Shown: piece after piece, positions 1 to 9,492 of the stretch | How the letters are laid out: each line of letters begins with the position of its first letter | Numbering within the stretch: the stretch's first letter is position 1 | Assembly: GCA_023268675.1 (NCBI GenBank) | Contig: JALQTV010000003.1 | Span: 1 to 42,260 of the forward strand | Reading direction: 5' to 3' | DNA length: 42,260 bases | DNA from: Saprospiraceae bacterium | GTDB taxonomy: Bacteria; Bacteroidota; Bacteroidia; Chitinophagales; Saprospiraceae | The notes under the pieces: model-generated | Seen by the model: only the letters and a program-made list of their open reading frames with translations | The model's database searches: none | Told to the model about the DNA's origin: nothing | Position numbers and translations under genes: made by a program

Positions 1-77
1 CCCTGCCCCCTGCCCCCTGCTCACTGCTCACTGTTCACTGCTCACCGTTCACTGCTCACCGCTCACCGCTCACCGCA
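1..77. repeat. Degenerate 7-bp tandem repeat (about 11 units of CACTGCT/CACCGCT/CCCTGCC), continuing off the left edge
   Basis: Bases 1-77 parse exactly into heptamers: ccctgcc ccctgcc ccctgct cactgct cactgtt cactgct caccgtt cactgct caccgct caccgct caccgca. Confidence 0.85.
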
Positions 78-786
78 TTCTCCTCAACCAGTTTTCTTTG
101 AACCAGGCATAAGCGACAATGATCACTATGGAGGGGAGCAAGGCTTCCAGGTTGATATCGCCAAGACCGAGCATGTTGATGCCTATGCCCACTATGAGCA
201 TGCCACCTGTACTGCTCAGAGATTGTACTACTGGCGGTTTGGCAAGCATCCGCGCTTGGCGGGACAAAATGGTGAGTCCTCCCTGATAGATCAGCATGGG
301 AAGGACTACCACCATTACTCCCACACCGTAGGTTGCCGTAAAAGCGATAGAACTGATGCCATCGAGCAGGGATTTTACCTTGATCAGTTCCCGCTTGCCA
401 TGCATTCCTTCCTCGATAGAAGCCAGAATGGTAAGGGATCCCATACAAAAGAGAAGAAAGGCGGCGATCAGGCCTTCGGAGAAGCGTTCATCACTGCTAC
501 CGAGTTGCGCTTTCATGAAATCGCCCATGTTGTCAATCAATCCCTCCAGGTCTATGCCGACACCTATCAGCCCTCCGGCAATGAGACTGAAAATGATGGC
601 CAGCAGGTAGCCATCCGGGATTTTTATACTCATTTGTATGCCTATGGCAAGGGTACCCAGTCCTATGGCCTGAAAAACGATTTCCTGCATAGGAGCAGAA
701 AATGCCTGTTGCAAGAGCAGCCCGAGAGAACCCCCCAGCAATACGGAGGCCATGTTGATAAAAGTACCTATGGGGAGCTTATTCAT
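70..786 (-). CDS. DUF554 family (YqgA/YdfK-like) membrane protein
   Basis: 238 aa, multi-TM; GTFINMASVLLGGSLG...QAIGLGTLAIGIQMSIK and TGGMLIVGIGINMLGL typical of DUF554. Confidence 0.85.
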   Translation of the reverse strand: MNKLPIGTFINMASVLLGGSLGLLLQQAFSAPMQEIVFQAIGLGTLAIGIQMSIKIPDGYLLAIIFSLIAGGLIGVGIDLEGLIDNMGDFMKAQLGSSDERFSEGLIAAFLLFCMGSLTILASIEEGMHGKRELIKVKSLLDGISSIAFTATYGVGVMVVVLPMLIYQGGLTILSRQARMLAKPPVVQSLSSTGGMLIVGIGINMLGLGDINLEALLPSIVIIVAYAWFKENWLRRMR

Positions 787-1529
787 ATCGAAGGGTAAGG
801 AGATAAATCAATAGAGGGTAGCAGGCTTGCTGCCTCTTTTATTTTTTCGGGCTTGCCCGCATCCAGCCAGTGCCCCTTGTCGTGTACAAATGCTTTGATA
901 GATTGTGTTTCAGCTGCTTTTAGATACAGGTCAACGACAGAAAACACCTCTCCCTGCAGGAAAAAATCGAATATTTTGGGATCTACTACCTGTATGCCAC
1001 TGAAAGCGAGTGCTTCGGGGTTTTTTACGGGTCTGATATTGATTGTATCCCCCGTTTTTTCATTTTTCCAGCCACAAAGTTGTTGCTGCTCGTCAAAAAG
1101 AAGGTAACGGGAGGTTTTTCTGTGCCTTACAGCCAAAGTTGCCAGTGCTTCGGAGGATTGCTGGGTACGGTAAAGCGCAGCCAGATCAAGATCAGAGAGG
1201 ATATCTGTATTGTGCAGCAAAACGGGTGCTTCGTTGCCAAGCAGGGTGGCAGCTCTTTTCAGCCCGCCTCCGGTATCCAGCAAGAGGTCGCTTTCGTCGG
1301 ATATCTGGATATTTGCCTGAAAGTTGTTTTTACTTTCGAGAAAACGAACTACCTGGTCTGCATAGTGATGCACATTGATCACAATGTCCCGGAAGCCAAA
1401 AAAAAGAAGTCGCCGGATGCAGATTTCGAGCAAGGGCATGCCATTGACTTCTACCAGTGCTTTGGGCCTGTCCAGGGTATAAGGTTTGAGGCGCGTCCCC
1501 AGTCCTGCTGCGAAAATCATTGCTTTCAT
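783..1529 (-). CDS. Sugar-1-phosphate nucleotidyltransferase (NTP_transferase family, MurU-like)
   Basis: MKAMIFAAGLGTRLKPYTLDRPKALVEVNGMPLLE nucleotidyltransferase signature; LLHNTDILSDLDL. Confidence 0.85.
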   Translation of the reverse strand: MKAMIFAAGLGTRLKPYTLDRPKALVEVNGMPLLEICIRRLLFFGFRDIVINVHHYADQVVRFLESKNNFQANIQISDESDLLLDTGGGLKRAATLLGNEAPVLLHNTDILSDLDLAALYRTQQSSEALATLAVRHRKTSRYLLFDEQQQLCGWKNEKTGDTINIRPVKNPEALAFSGIQVVDPKIFDFFLQGEVFSVVDLYLKAAETQSIKAFVHDKGHWLDAGKPEKIKEAASLLPSIDLSPYPSI

Positions 1530-1571
1530 GACAATCCGGGCTTATCTTGTGGCCAAAGATATGGAAGACCT

Positions 1572-2639
1572 ATGATTCAGCAAACGCTACTCAGGCTTTT
1601 ACTCGCTCCTTTTTCGCTGTTGTACGGACTGGGAGTGTCTTTGAGAAATTTTTTCTACAGCCAGGGTATCCTCAAATCTATTGAGTTCAATATCCCGGTT
1701 ATCTCGATTGGGAACCTGTCTGTCGGAGGTTCTGGAAAGTCTCCACACATAGAATACCTGGTTCGCTTTCTTTCTGAATATTTGCCGGTAGCGACGCTGA
1801 GCCGTGGTTATGGCAGAAAAACACGGGGTTATCTAGAGGTATTAACCGATATGAAAGCCGCTGATACGGGAGACGAACCCTTGCAGTTCAAGCGCAAGTT
1901 TCCCGAACTTGTCGTGACCGTAGGAGAAAGCAGGAGTCTGGCCATTCCGCGTTTGTTGATGCACCACCCGGAGGTAAAAGCAATTCTTTTGGACGACGCC
2001 TTCCAGCATCGCTCGGTCAAGCCCGGGTTAAATATTTTGCTGACAACACACGATCTGCCTTTTACCCGCGATTATCTGTTGCCTTCAGGTCGCCTGCGCG
2101 AATGGCGCAGCGCCTTTGAGCGGGCAGATGTGATCGTGGTAAGCAAGTGTCCACAGGGTCTGTCCCTGGAAGCAGCGAATCAACTACGGGAAGAAATCAA
2201 TCCCCTGCCGAGGCAGCAACTCTTTTTTTCTACCTATACCTACGGCAATCCTTATTACATCTTCAATCCGGGCTACACCATAGACCTCAGAAGTGACTGG
2301 TCGGTCTTGCTCATCTGCGCCATTGCCGGTACGGACTATCTGATGCGGTACCTCGACGGGGTGGCACTCGAAACGAGTATTTTGGAATATGAGGACCACC
2401 ATCTGTTTTCCAATTATGACATTTCGAGTTTGAAGCAATCTTTTGATAAGCTTGACGCTCCGCGAAAAATCATTCTTACGACGGAAAAAGACGCCATGCG
2501 CCTGGAAATGCACCGGGAATTCATTGTAAAACACCAACTTCCTGTTTTTGTACTGCCTGCTCGGGTAAGCTTCCTCTTTGACGAAGGTGTGACATTTGAA
2601 GAGCGGGTAAAAGACTTTTTGCTTAATTTCAGGGTTTAG
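1572..2639 (+). CDS. lpxK: Tetraacyldisaccharide 4'-kinase
   Basis: In-frame ATG at 1572 inside ORF 1080..2639; ISIGNLSVGGSGKSPHIEYLV P-loop, LSRGYGRKTRGY, ILLDDAFQHRSVKPGLNILL are LpxK hallmarks. Confidence 0.93.
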   Translation: MIQQTLLRLLLAPFSLLYGLGVSLRNFFYSQGILKSIEFNIPVISIGNLSVGGSGKSPHIEYLVRFLSEYLPVATLSRGYGRKTRGYLEVLTDMKAADTGDEPLQFKRKFPELVVTVGESRSLAIPRLLMHHPEVKAILLDDAFQHRSVKPGLNILLTTHDLPFTRDYLLPSGRLREWRSAFERADVIVVSKCPQGLSLEAANQLREEINPLPRQQLFFSTYTYGNPYYIFNPGYTIDLRSDWSVLLICAIAGTDYLMRYLDGVALETSILEYEDHHLFSNYDISSLKQSFDKLDAPRKIILTTEKDAMRLEMHREFIVKHQLPVFVLPARVSFLFDEGVTFEERVKDFLLNFRV

Positions 2640-2655
2640 CAAAAAATAAGCTGCC

Positions 2656-3936
2656 TTGAAAAAGAGACTTCTGACAGGTTTTTTCAACTTTTTACGCCCC
2701 ATAGTAAGGTTTGCCTTGCGGGTCTTTTACCGGCACATGCCGGTATCCGGAGCTTCCTTGCTACAAAAACCGGGTCCGGTAATTTACGTTTCCAATCACC
2801 CCAATACCCTGATAGATCCTTTCATGGTAGCCATACACTCCAATAGGATCATCCACTTTCTGGCCAATGCCGGCTTGTTTGACAGCCGTTTTGGCTTTTG
2901 GTTTTTTTCTACCTTTTTTTGCTTTCCCATTCAGCGCTCTATTGACAAAGTGAGCCGACAAATTGACAATGACCATTCTTTCGACCGCATGCAGGAATTT
3001 CTTACCAATGGCGGTGCGTTGTTTATCGCTGCAGAGGGTGGGAGCGAAGTAGGGAGGTACGTTAAGCCACTTCGGACGGGTACAGCCCGCATTGCGCTGA
3101 ACAAGGCTGCTTTTTTGGATTGGCAGACAGATCTTACAATACTTCCTATCGGGTTGATTTATGAGGACCCTGCGCGGTTCCGGTCCAGCGTCTGGGTGAA
3201 AGTCGGAGACCCCATCCGGGTAGCGGACTATCAGGCACTTCACGAATCAGACGCTTATCAGGCGGTGCGGGGGCTAACACATGATATAGAAAACCAACTG
3301 ATAGACCTGACTCTCCACATGCCGGACGTGTTGGAAGAAAAATTATTGCTTCGCTTAATGACAATACTCGATAACCTTTACCCGGGTGATTTCATCGCGG
3401 TTGTCAAAAAAATCAAGGACCTGCAAAAAAGTCTTTCATCCCAATCTGCGGATGATTTGAAAGGGGTGGAGGGTTATTTCGATCGTTTGGAGGAATTGGA
3501 AATAGGGGATATAACGGTGCAGCAATGTGAACAGGGCCTTCATCGCAGTTTTGGGGCTATGATCCTTGGCTTTCCCATTTTTTGCTGGGGTTTTTTCAAC
3601 AATCTGCTTGTATGGGCACTGGCTGAGCTGCCGCTCAAAATGACAGACATGTATCCCACTTATCATTCAACTGTTCGCTTTCTGGGTGGATTTCTAGGGG
3701 TTTTGCTTTTTTACCCCATGCAATACTTTTGGGTACTGCACCACTTTGGCCTGCCTTCAGCCCTCGCGTATCTCCTGAGTCTCATCCCCACCGGTATTTT
3801 TGCCGCATTCTTCGTGCGCAAATGGAAGCAATGGTTGGATCTGCGTAACTTCAGGAAGCTTGCGCTAGAGTACCCCGATGAATGCCGACAGCTACAGCAG
3901 CAGAGGAAGGCCATCATAGCGCACTGGAAATTGTAA
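2656..3936 (+). CDS. 1-acyl-sn-glycerol-3-phosphate acyltransferase family protein with C-terminal TM segments
   Basis: NHPNTLID (NHx4D) motif and AEGGSEVGRYVKPLRTGTARIA; TTG start; C-terminal hydrophobic helices. Confidence 0.85.
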   Translation: MKKRLLTGFFNFLRPIVRFALRVFYRHMPVSGASLLQKPGPVIYVSNHPNTLIDPFMVAIHSNRIIHFLANAGLFDSRFGFWFFSTFFCFPIQRSIDKVSRQIDNDHSFDRMQEFLTNGGALFIAAEGGSEVGRYVKPLRTGTARIALNKAAFLDWQTDLTILPIGLIYEDPARFRSSVWVKVGDPIRVADYQALHESDAYQAVRGLTHDIENQLIDLTLHMPDVLEEKLLLRLMTILDNLYPGDFIAVVKKIKDLQKSLSSQSADDLKGVEGYFDRLEELEIGDITVQQCEQGLHRSFGAMILGFPIFCWGFFNNLLVWALAELPLKMTDMYPTYHSTVRFLGGFLGVLLFYPMQYFWVLHHFGLPSALAYLLSLIPTGIFAAFFVRKWKQWLDLRNFRKLALEYPDECRQLQQQRKAIIAHWKL

Positions 3937-3941
3937 TCGAC

Positions 3942-5033
3942 ATGCTGCTTTTTTGGATACTCGTGGCGAGCTTTTTAATCCAAACAGGGTATTGGCTGTT
4001 TTTTTTTCGCCAATTGGCGAAAGTGGATCCTGTTGCCAATTCGCCCTGTCCGTTAAAAGAAGGCATCAGTGTAATCATTTGTACCCGGAACGAGGAAGAG
4101 AACCTGAGGCGCAACTTACCATTGGTTTTACAGCAGGATTACCTGCCTTATGAGGTCATTGTCGTCGATGATCATTCTACAGATGGTTCCTTGCAGCTGT
4201 TGTTGGACTTTCAGGAAAAAAGCAACATCTTGCGCGTCATTAAAATCCAAGAGCCTACTCTTCCAGGAAAAAAACAAGCCCTTGCCAGGGGAATTGCTGA
4301 GGCAAAGTACTCCTGGTTGCTGCTTACGGATGCCGATGCTGCACCAATCAGTACACAATGGATTTCCGGTATGTGTGCCGCTGTCGCGAAAAACACCGGT
4401 ATGATATTGGGATACAGTCCATTTATAACTGAAAAAGGATGCCTCAACCTGTTTATCCGTTTCGAGGCACTTTGGGTAGCTGTACAGTACCTTTCATTTG
4501 CCTTGCGGGGCTTGCCTTACATGGGAGTGGGCAGAAATTTGATGTATGAGAAATCTCTTTATGCTTCAGCCGGAGGTTTTGTGTCGCACGCAGACCTGGC
4601 ATCCGGCGATGATGACCTTTTTGTAAATGGCATAGCATCTGCCGAAAATACCCGCATTTGTATTGATCCCCGGACTTTCGTTTATTCGAAGCCCAAAAGT
4701 ACTTTCACTGATTATTACCGGCAAAAAAGGCGGCATCTCAGTACCGCGACCCGTTACCAACCCCTGCACCAATATTTGTTGGGGGGCTTGTCTCTGAGTC
4801 ATTTTTTATTTCTTTTCTGTACTTTTTTAAGCCTTTTCTCCCCTTTTTGGCCGGCAGGCCTGCTATTTTATGGCATTCGGCTGTCGATTTCCTGGCTTAT
4901 TTTTTGGCGGATAGCCGCAAAACTGAAGGACCCTCAGGCAGGGCGATGGTTCCCGCTGCTGGATTTGAGCCTGATGTTGTTTTATATCCTTTTTGCATCC
5001 TCCTTGTTTTTCAACAAGGATAATCGCTGGTAG
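3942..5033 (+). CDS. Glycosyltransferase family 2 membrane protein
   Basis: ISVIICTRNEEENLRRNLPLVLQQDYLPYEVIVVDDHSTDGS, LLLTDADAAP, QKRRHLSTATRY; in-frame ATG 6 nt after the upstream stop. Confidence 0.88.
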   Translation: MLLFWILVASFLIQTGYWLFFFRQLAKVDPVANSPCPLKEGISVIICTRNEEENLRRNLPLVLQQDYLPYEVIVVDDHSTDGSLQLLLDFQEKSNILRVIKIQEPTLPGKKQALARGIAEAKYSWLLLTDADAAPISTQWISGMCAAVAKNTGMILGYSPFITEKGCLNLFIRFEALWVAVQYLSFALRGLPYMGVGRNLMYEKSLYASAGGFVSHADLASGDDDLFVNGIASAENTRICIDPRTFVYSKPKSTFTDYYRQKRRHLSTATRYQPLHQYLLGGLSLSHFLFLFCTFLSLFSPFWPAGLLFYGIRLSISWLIFWRIAAKLKDPQAGRWFPLLDLSLMLFYILFASSLFFNKDNRW

Positions 5034-5036
5034 CCT

Positions 5037-6830
5037 TTAATCAAGCAACCTGACTTCTGTCTCACTGATGTGTATGGCTCGTAGGGCGGTGGCTCGTTCG
5101 CTGATGTCTGCACTTCCGTTTTCTAATTTGAGCACGCCTCTGGGGCAAACGGCTGCACAGATGCCACAACCCACACAGGAAGAACGCAGAATGTCCTGTC
5201 CTTTTTGCGCGTAAGCGCGTACGTCAATTCCCATTTCACAGTAGGCAGAACAGTTGCCACAGGAGATGCATTGCCCCCCATTGGTAGTGATGCGGAATCT
5301 GGACCGGATGCGCTGAACCAATCCGAGGTAGGCGGCCAGGGGGCAGCCAAAGCGACACCAGACCCTGTTGCCCATGAGTGGATAAAAGCCCGTACCTACC
5401 ACTCCTGCAAAAACAGAACCTACCAAAAAACCGTACCAGCTTCGCAGGCGGTAGTGATCCAGAAAGTAGAGGTAAGATTCTCCGGAAATCAGCCGCCAAC
5501 CGCCTATTCCAATGACAAACAAGGCGACAACAGTGCCGATTTGCACAGTCCTTACCGGAAGACCCGCTCCGGCTTTTTGGTTGTAAAACCAGATCAGCCC
5601 GATAGCAATGAGCAAAAGGAGCGAAGACAAAACAAAGAAACGGCGGCCGGTAAGCCCGGGCCCTTCAGTGGGAAGGTAAGCGTACAGCACGGCAATGGTC
5701 ATGACTACAGCAAAAACGAGTACGAGGTGGATCAACCAACGCTCTATGCGCCAGGCTCCCAGACTTTTGTCGGAAAGCTGGCGGAAAGGATCTCCCAGGG
5801 TTTCTGCCAGTCCCCCGCATCCGCATACCCAGGAGCAGTACCAGCGTTTGCCAAAGAAATAAGTGAATACGGGGACGCCGATGAGCATGAGAGCAATGCC
5901 CCAAAACAGCAGAAAAAACCCGAAGGTACCCGAACTGATCATCTCATCGATGCGATAATCGAAGAAGAAGGAATAGTCCAGAGGCCAGATGTTTTTTAAA
6001 TCGGGAGCGGGCCGGTTGAGTGCAGCGAGCAGCTGTGGCAGCAAAAAGGCAAAGCAGGTTTGGAAAAACATGACGGAGAGGGTTCGCCACAATTGATAGG
6101 CATTGTGGCGGTAGCGCAACAACATGCGCACTCCCATCACGGCAATGACGAGGGTGTAGAGCAGGCCGTACATAAACCACTGGCTTGCAGGATTGCCGTT
6201 GAGATAATGGCTTAGCGGATCGACCAGCATGATCCAGCCCGTGAGGTGTTCCGGAAAAAAATACAGGGCAATGTAAAAGGCAGTGAGGTATCCTCCGAGG
6301 AGTATGCCCGGCCAACCCCGGTTTTGCCAGCCGCTTTTGAAGGTTCCGTTGTTGGCTATTCCCGGGATCCTTTTGAGGTCAGGATAAAAATACAAAAGGC
6401 TGCCGGCAAGTAGGAGCAATAAAACAGACAATCCGACAAAACCGGCATTTTGAGGCAGAAAACCTCCCACAGATGCGCGTGTAACAGGTAGTTTGACCGA
6501 TTGAATGGCATAATCCTGTAGGGTCAGCGACCAGTACTCCGAATCCGAAGGACCCAGGCCACGGTTTTCGCGCAAATCATTGTTGATCGCTTCCTGCCCT
6601 TGTTCGAGTGCCTTGTGCAGTGCCCGGTTAAAAGCGAAGGAATTGCTGAAAGTCTTCCCCTGCATGGATACAAGGAAAGGGGCAGTCATGCGGTAGTGGT
6701 ACTCGTTGTTGAGGCCTTCTTCCAGACTTTTTTCCTGCAGGGTGAAGTGGCTCATCCAAAGGCTGGCAGTGAACAAACCAAGTCCGGCTATGATAATGAT
6801 GATACCTGCTTTCCTGAATGCATCGTGCAT
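5037..6830 (-). CDS. NapH/NosR-like membrane polyferredoxin (4Fe-4S binding protein)
   Basis: Multi-TM with WYCSWVCGCGG and VWCRFGCPLAAYLG, plus two C-terminal 4Fe-4S motifs CISCGNCSAYCEMG and CVGCGICAAVCPRG. Confidence 0.85.
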   Translation of the reverse strand: MHDAFRKAGIIIIIAGLGLFTASLWMSHFTLQEKSLEEGLNNEYHYRMTAPFLVSMQGKTFSNSFAFNRALHKALEQGQEAINNDLRENRGLGPSDSEYWSLTLQDYAIQSVKLPVTRASVGGFLPQNAGFVGLSVLLLLLAGSLLYFYPDLKRIPGIANNGTFKSGWQNRGWPGILLGGYLTAFYIALYFFPEHLTGWIMLVDPLSHYLNGNPASQWFMYGLLYTLVIAVMGVRMLLRYRHNAYQLWRTLSVMFFQTCFAFLLPQLLAALNRPAPDLKNIWPLDYSFFFDYRIDEMISSGTFGFFLLFWGIALMLIGVPVFTYFFGKRWYCSWVCGCGGLAETLGDPFRQLSDKSLGAWRIERWLIHLVLVFAVVMTIAVLYAYLPTEGPGLTGRRFFVLSSLLLLIAIGLIWFYNQKAGAGLPVRTVQIGTVVALFVIGIGGWRLISGESYLYFLDHYRLRSWYGFLVGSVFAGVVGTGFYPLMGNRVWCRFGCPLAAYLGLVQRIRSRFRITTNGGQCISCGNCSAYCEMGIDVRAYAQKGQDILRSSCVGCGICAAVCPRGVLKLENGSADISERATALRAIHISETEVRLLD

Positions 6831-6833
6831 GGG

Positions 6834-8174
6834 CTAGCTTTTTAAAAACTGATAAACCTTGTTCAGAATATTTCGACGGGGCTGGAGGCGTATGTTTTTG
6901 CCAAAGCGTTGGTTGAATAGTTTGACAATATCTTTTTCATGGCGCCGGTAAAACTCCGGGTCGAAATTTGCCAGCGCCAGGTTGGGGAGTACTTCTTCCA
7001 GCAAAGCTTCGTTTTTGAGCCATTTTTCGCATACCTCATGTCGCAGTCGAATGCCCATTGCCTGAAAGCCACTGACGACTTGGGAAGATCTATAAAAGTT
7101 GATGCGGAGGCTCTTTTTGCCATCAGGGTGTTCCCAATATAGAGTATCCTGGTCTGTTGGCAGGGAAGCCGGAACACTGCCGTAAACCTGGTATTCGAGG
7201 TGAAAAAATTTGGCAGAATTGAACCAGATCCCGGGTCGGTAGGCTTTGGGCTTTTTGCAAATGGTAAAAGCCAGGGTTTCTCCCATCATCCTGCCGGTGT
7301 ACCAAACGGCCTCTATGGCCTTTCTGCCGGGCTGTGCCTGTCTGAGTTGTGCGCAATCTCCTATCGCATATACATCAGGGAGGTTGGTTTGGAGCTGATC
7401 ATCTACCAGAATGCCATGTTCGCATTCCAACTCGCTGTTGCGAATCCAGTCTATGTTGGGTTGTACTCCGGTGGTGATGCCGACGAAGCCGCATTTTATT
7501 TGTTCGCCCTTGTCTGTTTGTACTGCTTCGACCCGTCCTGTCCCGTTGTCAATAATGCTTTGCAGGGCAGTATCCAGGCGCAGATCGATGCCGTTGTCGA
7601 GGATATGGCGGGTTACCATCGCAGATTCTTCGGGAGGGAGTATGTTATCCCAGTAATGCTTTTCCCGTACGAGGAAGGTAAGTGGAATGCCTCTGCTGTG
7701 CAGCATTTCTGCCAGTTCTATGCCAATTAAACCTCCACCGACTACTACTGCGCGTTTCAGGTCCTTGCTGTATTTTTCTATGTATTCGAGGTCCTGTAAG
7801 CTGTAGAGCCCTCGCACCCCTTCAAGTTCCTGCCCGGGCCAGCCAAAAAAACGAGGAGTAGAACCGGTAGCGATGATCAGTTTGTCGTAGGAAAGCTGTT
7901 GTCCGGTATCGAGCGCAACGGTTTTTGTATCTTTGTCGAAGCCTGTGACCCGTGCTTTTATGAGTTGAATGTTGTTCTTTTTCCAAAATTCCGGGGGATA
8001 GGGCCGGGTATCCTTCAAGCGCAAATCTCCCATGTACACGTACATGAGGGCAGTGCGGGAGAAGAAGTAATCAGACTCTGCGGAAATCATGGTGATGCTG
8101 TGGTCGCTCCATTTTCGTATAAATCGCGCTGCTGTTGCTCCGCTAATGCCATTGCCTATAATAATGATACGCAT
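6834..8174 (-). CDS. NAD(P)/FAD-dependent oxidoreductase (pyridine nucleotide-disulphide oxidoreductase superfamily)
   Basis: GNGISGATAARFI FAD Rossmann motif, VVGGGLIGIELAEML NAD(P) motif, DVYAIGDCAQL. Confidence 0.9.
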   Translation of the reverse strand: MRIIIIGNGISGATAARFIRKWSDHSITMISAESDYFFSRTALMYVYMGDLRLKDTRPYPPEFWKKNNIQLIKARVTGFDKDTKTVALDTGQQLSYDKLIIATGSTPRFFGWPGQELEGVRGLYSLQDLEYIEKYSKDLKRAVVVGGGLIGIELAEMLHSRGIPLTFLVREKHYWDNILPPEESAMVTRHILDNGIDLRLDTALQSIIDNGTGRVEAVQTDKGEQIKCGFVGITTGVQPNIDWIRNSELECEHGILVDDQLQTNLPDVYAIGDCAQLRQAQPGRKAIEAVWYTGRMMGETLAFTICKKPKAYRPGIWFNSAKFFHLEYQVYGSVPASLPTDQDTLYWEHPDGKKSLRINFYRSSQVVSGFQAMGIRLRHEVCEKWLKNEALLEEVLPNLALANFDPEFYRRHEKDIVKLFNQRFGKNIRLQPRRNILNKVYQFLKS

Positions 8175-8248
8175 ACACTGACTGTTTGCACCGCAGGATA
8201 AATGGTTAAAGAAAAATTAATCCGGTGGTCGTACCTTGCGGGAAGATT

Positions 8249-8283
8249 ATTTTTTCCGTAATTACAAACTGTTCGGAAAAAAT
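8249..8283. repeat. 10-bp perfect inverted repeat ATTTTTTCCG-N15-CGGAAAAAAT in a divergent intergenic region
   Basis: Left arm 8249-8258, right arm 8274-8283. Confidence 0.7.
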
Positions 8284-8324
8284 TTGTGTTAAGATAGTTG
8301 GTTAACAATCATAAATCCCACTGC

Positions 8325-9056
8325 ATGAACAAATTTATACATTTTATAGCTTTCTTTTTATTGCCCCTCTTCAATATCTCTGCCCAATCTATCTTGACTT
8401 TCGAACCTGCTGATGTGGAGGAGGTGTTCCAGGCTGATATCAGCAACCTGTCTCTGGATTTGCAGCTGGAAACCATAGTGAGCAATACAAGTGACGATAC
8501 CCTCCTGCTGAAATGGGAGCGCATGGTACTCAGCCAGCCCCAGGAGTGGCTGACTCAGGTTTGTGACAACAATTTTTGCTACGAACCTCCTGTTTTTACC
8601 AACTACAGCGAAGAGCACAATATCAATGAACCCGTAGTCATTTTACCGGGGGCTTCATTCAAACTTATATTCCATGTATTGCCCAAAGGAGTAGCGGGCA
8701 CGGGGTCTTACGAACTTCCATTTTACCACATCAGTGACCCGACGGAAGAAATTGCCAAAGTAACTTTCAAGGCTGTGGTAGGCAATCTGAGCAATACCGC
8801 CAGGCTTAGCCGCCCCCGCTTTACTGTTTTTCCCAATCCGGCCAGTGAATACTTTGAAGTAAGTGGCAACGAGCGCATAGACCAGGTAGTGCTTTACAAC
8901 CTGGTGGGGCGAACGGTCAAGACTTTTCAGGCATTTGACAATCGCAGGTATTTCATCAATGATTTGCCGGATGGTTTGTATCTGGTAAGTTTTGTAAGTC
9001 TGCAAAAGGGAGTACTGCGCACTGCCAGGTTGAGCAAGCGTTCCTATCGGCCTTAA
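8325..9056 (+). CDS. Secreted protein with T9SS type A C-terminal sorting domain
   Basis: Signal peptide MNKFIHFIAFFLLPLFNISAQS; C-term FTVFPNPASEYFEVSGNERIDQVVLYNLVGRTVKTF...LPDGLYLVSF. Confidence 0.85.
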   Translation: MNKFIHFIAFFLLPLFNISAQSILTFEPADVEEVFQADISNLSLDLQLETIVSNTSDDTLLLKWERMVLSQPQEWLTQVCDNNFCYEPPVFTNYSEEHNINEPVVILPGASFKLIFHVLPKGVAGTGSYELPFYHISDPTEEIAKVTFKAVVGNLSNTARLSRPRFTVFPNPASEYFEVSGNERIDQVVLYNLVGRTVKTFQAFDNRRYFINDLPDGLYLVSFVSLQKGVLRTARLSKRSYRP

Positions 9057-9063
9057 TCAGCTT

Positions 9064-9492
9064 TTAAGCGGGGTATTCTACAAAATTTCTCGGTGTTTCA
9101 TACAGTCGGACGCTCAGATCGTATTTATCATCCAGATTGGATCGCAGGATATTCCAGATCACATAGCAGATATTTTCAGCAGTCGGAATCAATTCTTTGA
9201 ACTCTTCCGTATCCAGATTTAGGTTTTTGTGATCAAAGCGAAGTTCTATCTTTTCTCTGATCAGGTCTTTGAGGATTTTCAGGTCTATCAGATAACCGGT
9301 TTCCGGATCTACCTCTCCGCTAACTTTTACTTCCAATTCGTAGTTATGCCCGTGGTAATTGTGGTTGTTGCACAAGCCAAAGACCGCCGCATTTTTTTCT
9401 TCCGACCAATTCGGGTTGTACAGACGGTGTGCTGCGTTGAAATGAGCTTTTCTAAAAACGGCAATCCTCATGTTGTTTTTCTTTTTTAACAC
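9064..9492 (-). CDS. queD: 6-pyruvoyl/6-carboxy-tetrahydropterin synthase family protein
   Basis: FNAAHRLYNPNW...GLCNNHNYHGHNYELEVKVSGEVDPETGYLIDLKILK...DHKNLN; PTPS/QueD fold motifs. Confidence 0.85.
   Translation of the reverse strand: MLKKKNNMRIAVFRKAHFNAAHRLYNPNWSEEKNAAVFGLCNNHNYHGHNYELEVKVSGEVDPETGYLIDLKILKDLIREKIELRFDHKNLNLDTEEFKELIPTAENICYVIWNILRSNLDDKYDLSVRLYETPRNFVEYPA

Noticed and set aside
1-77. CRISPR-like array at the left edge
   Set aside because: Units are 7 bp with no spacers; it is a simple tandem repeat.
1080-1571. N-terminal 164-residue extension of the lpxK ORF
   Set aside because: Overlaps the opposite-strand nucleotidyltransferase; LpxK homology starts at the internal ATG at 1572.
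5205-5999. Long plus-strand ORF (264 aa) opposite the polyferredoxin gene
   Set aside because: Antisense shadow of a well-supported CDS; Q/N/K-rich translation with no recognisable domain.
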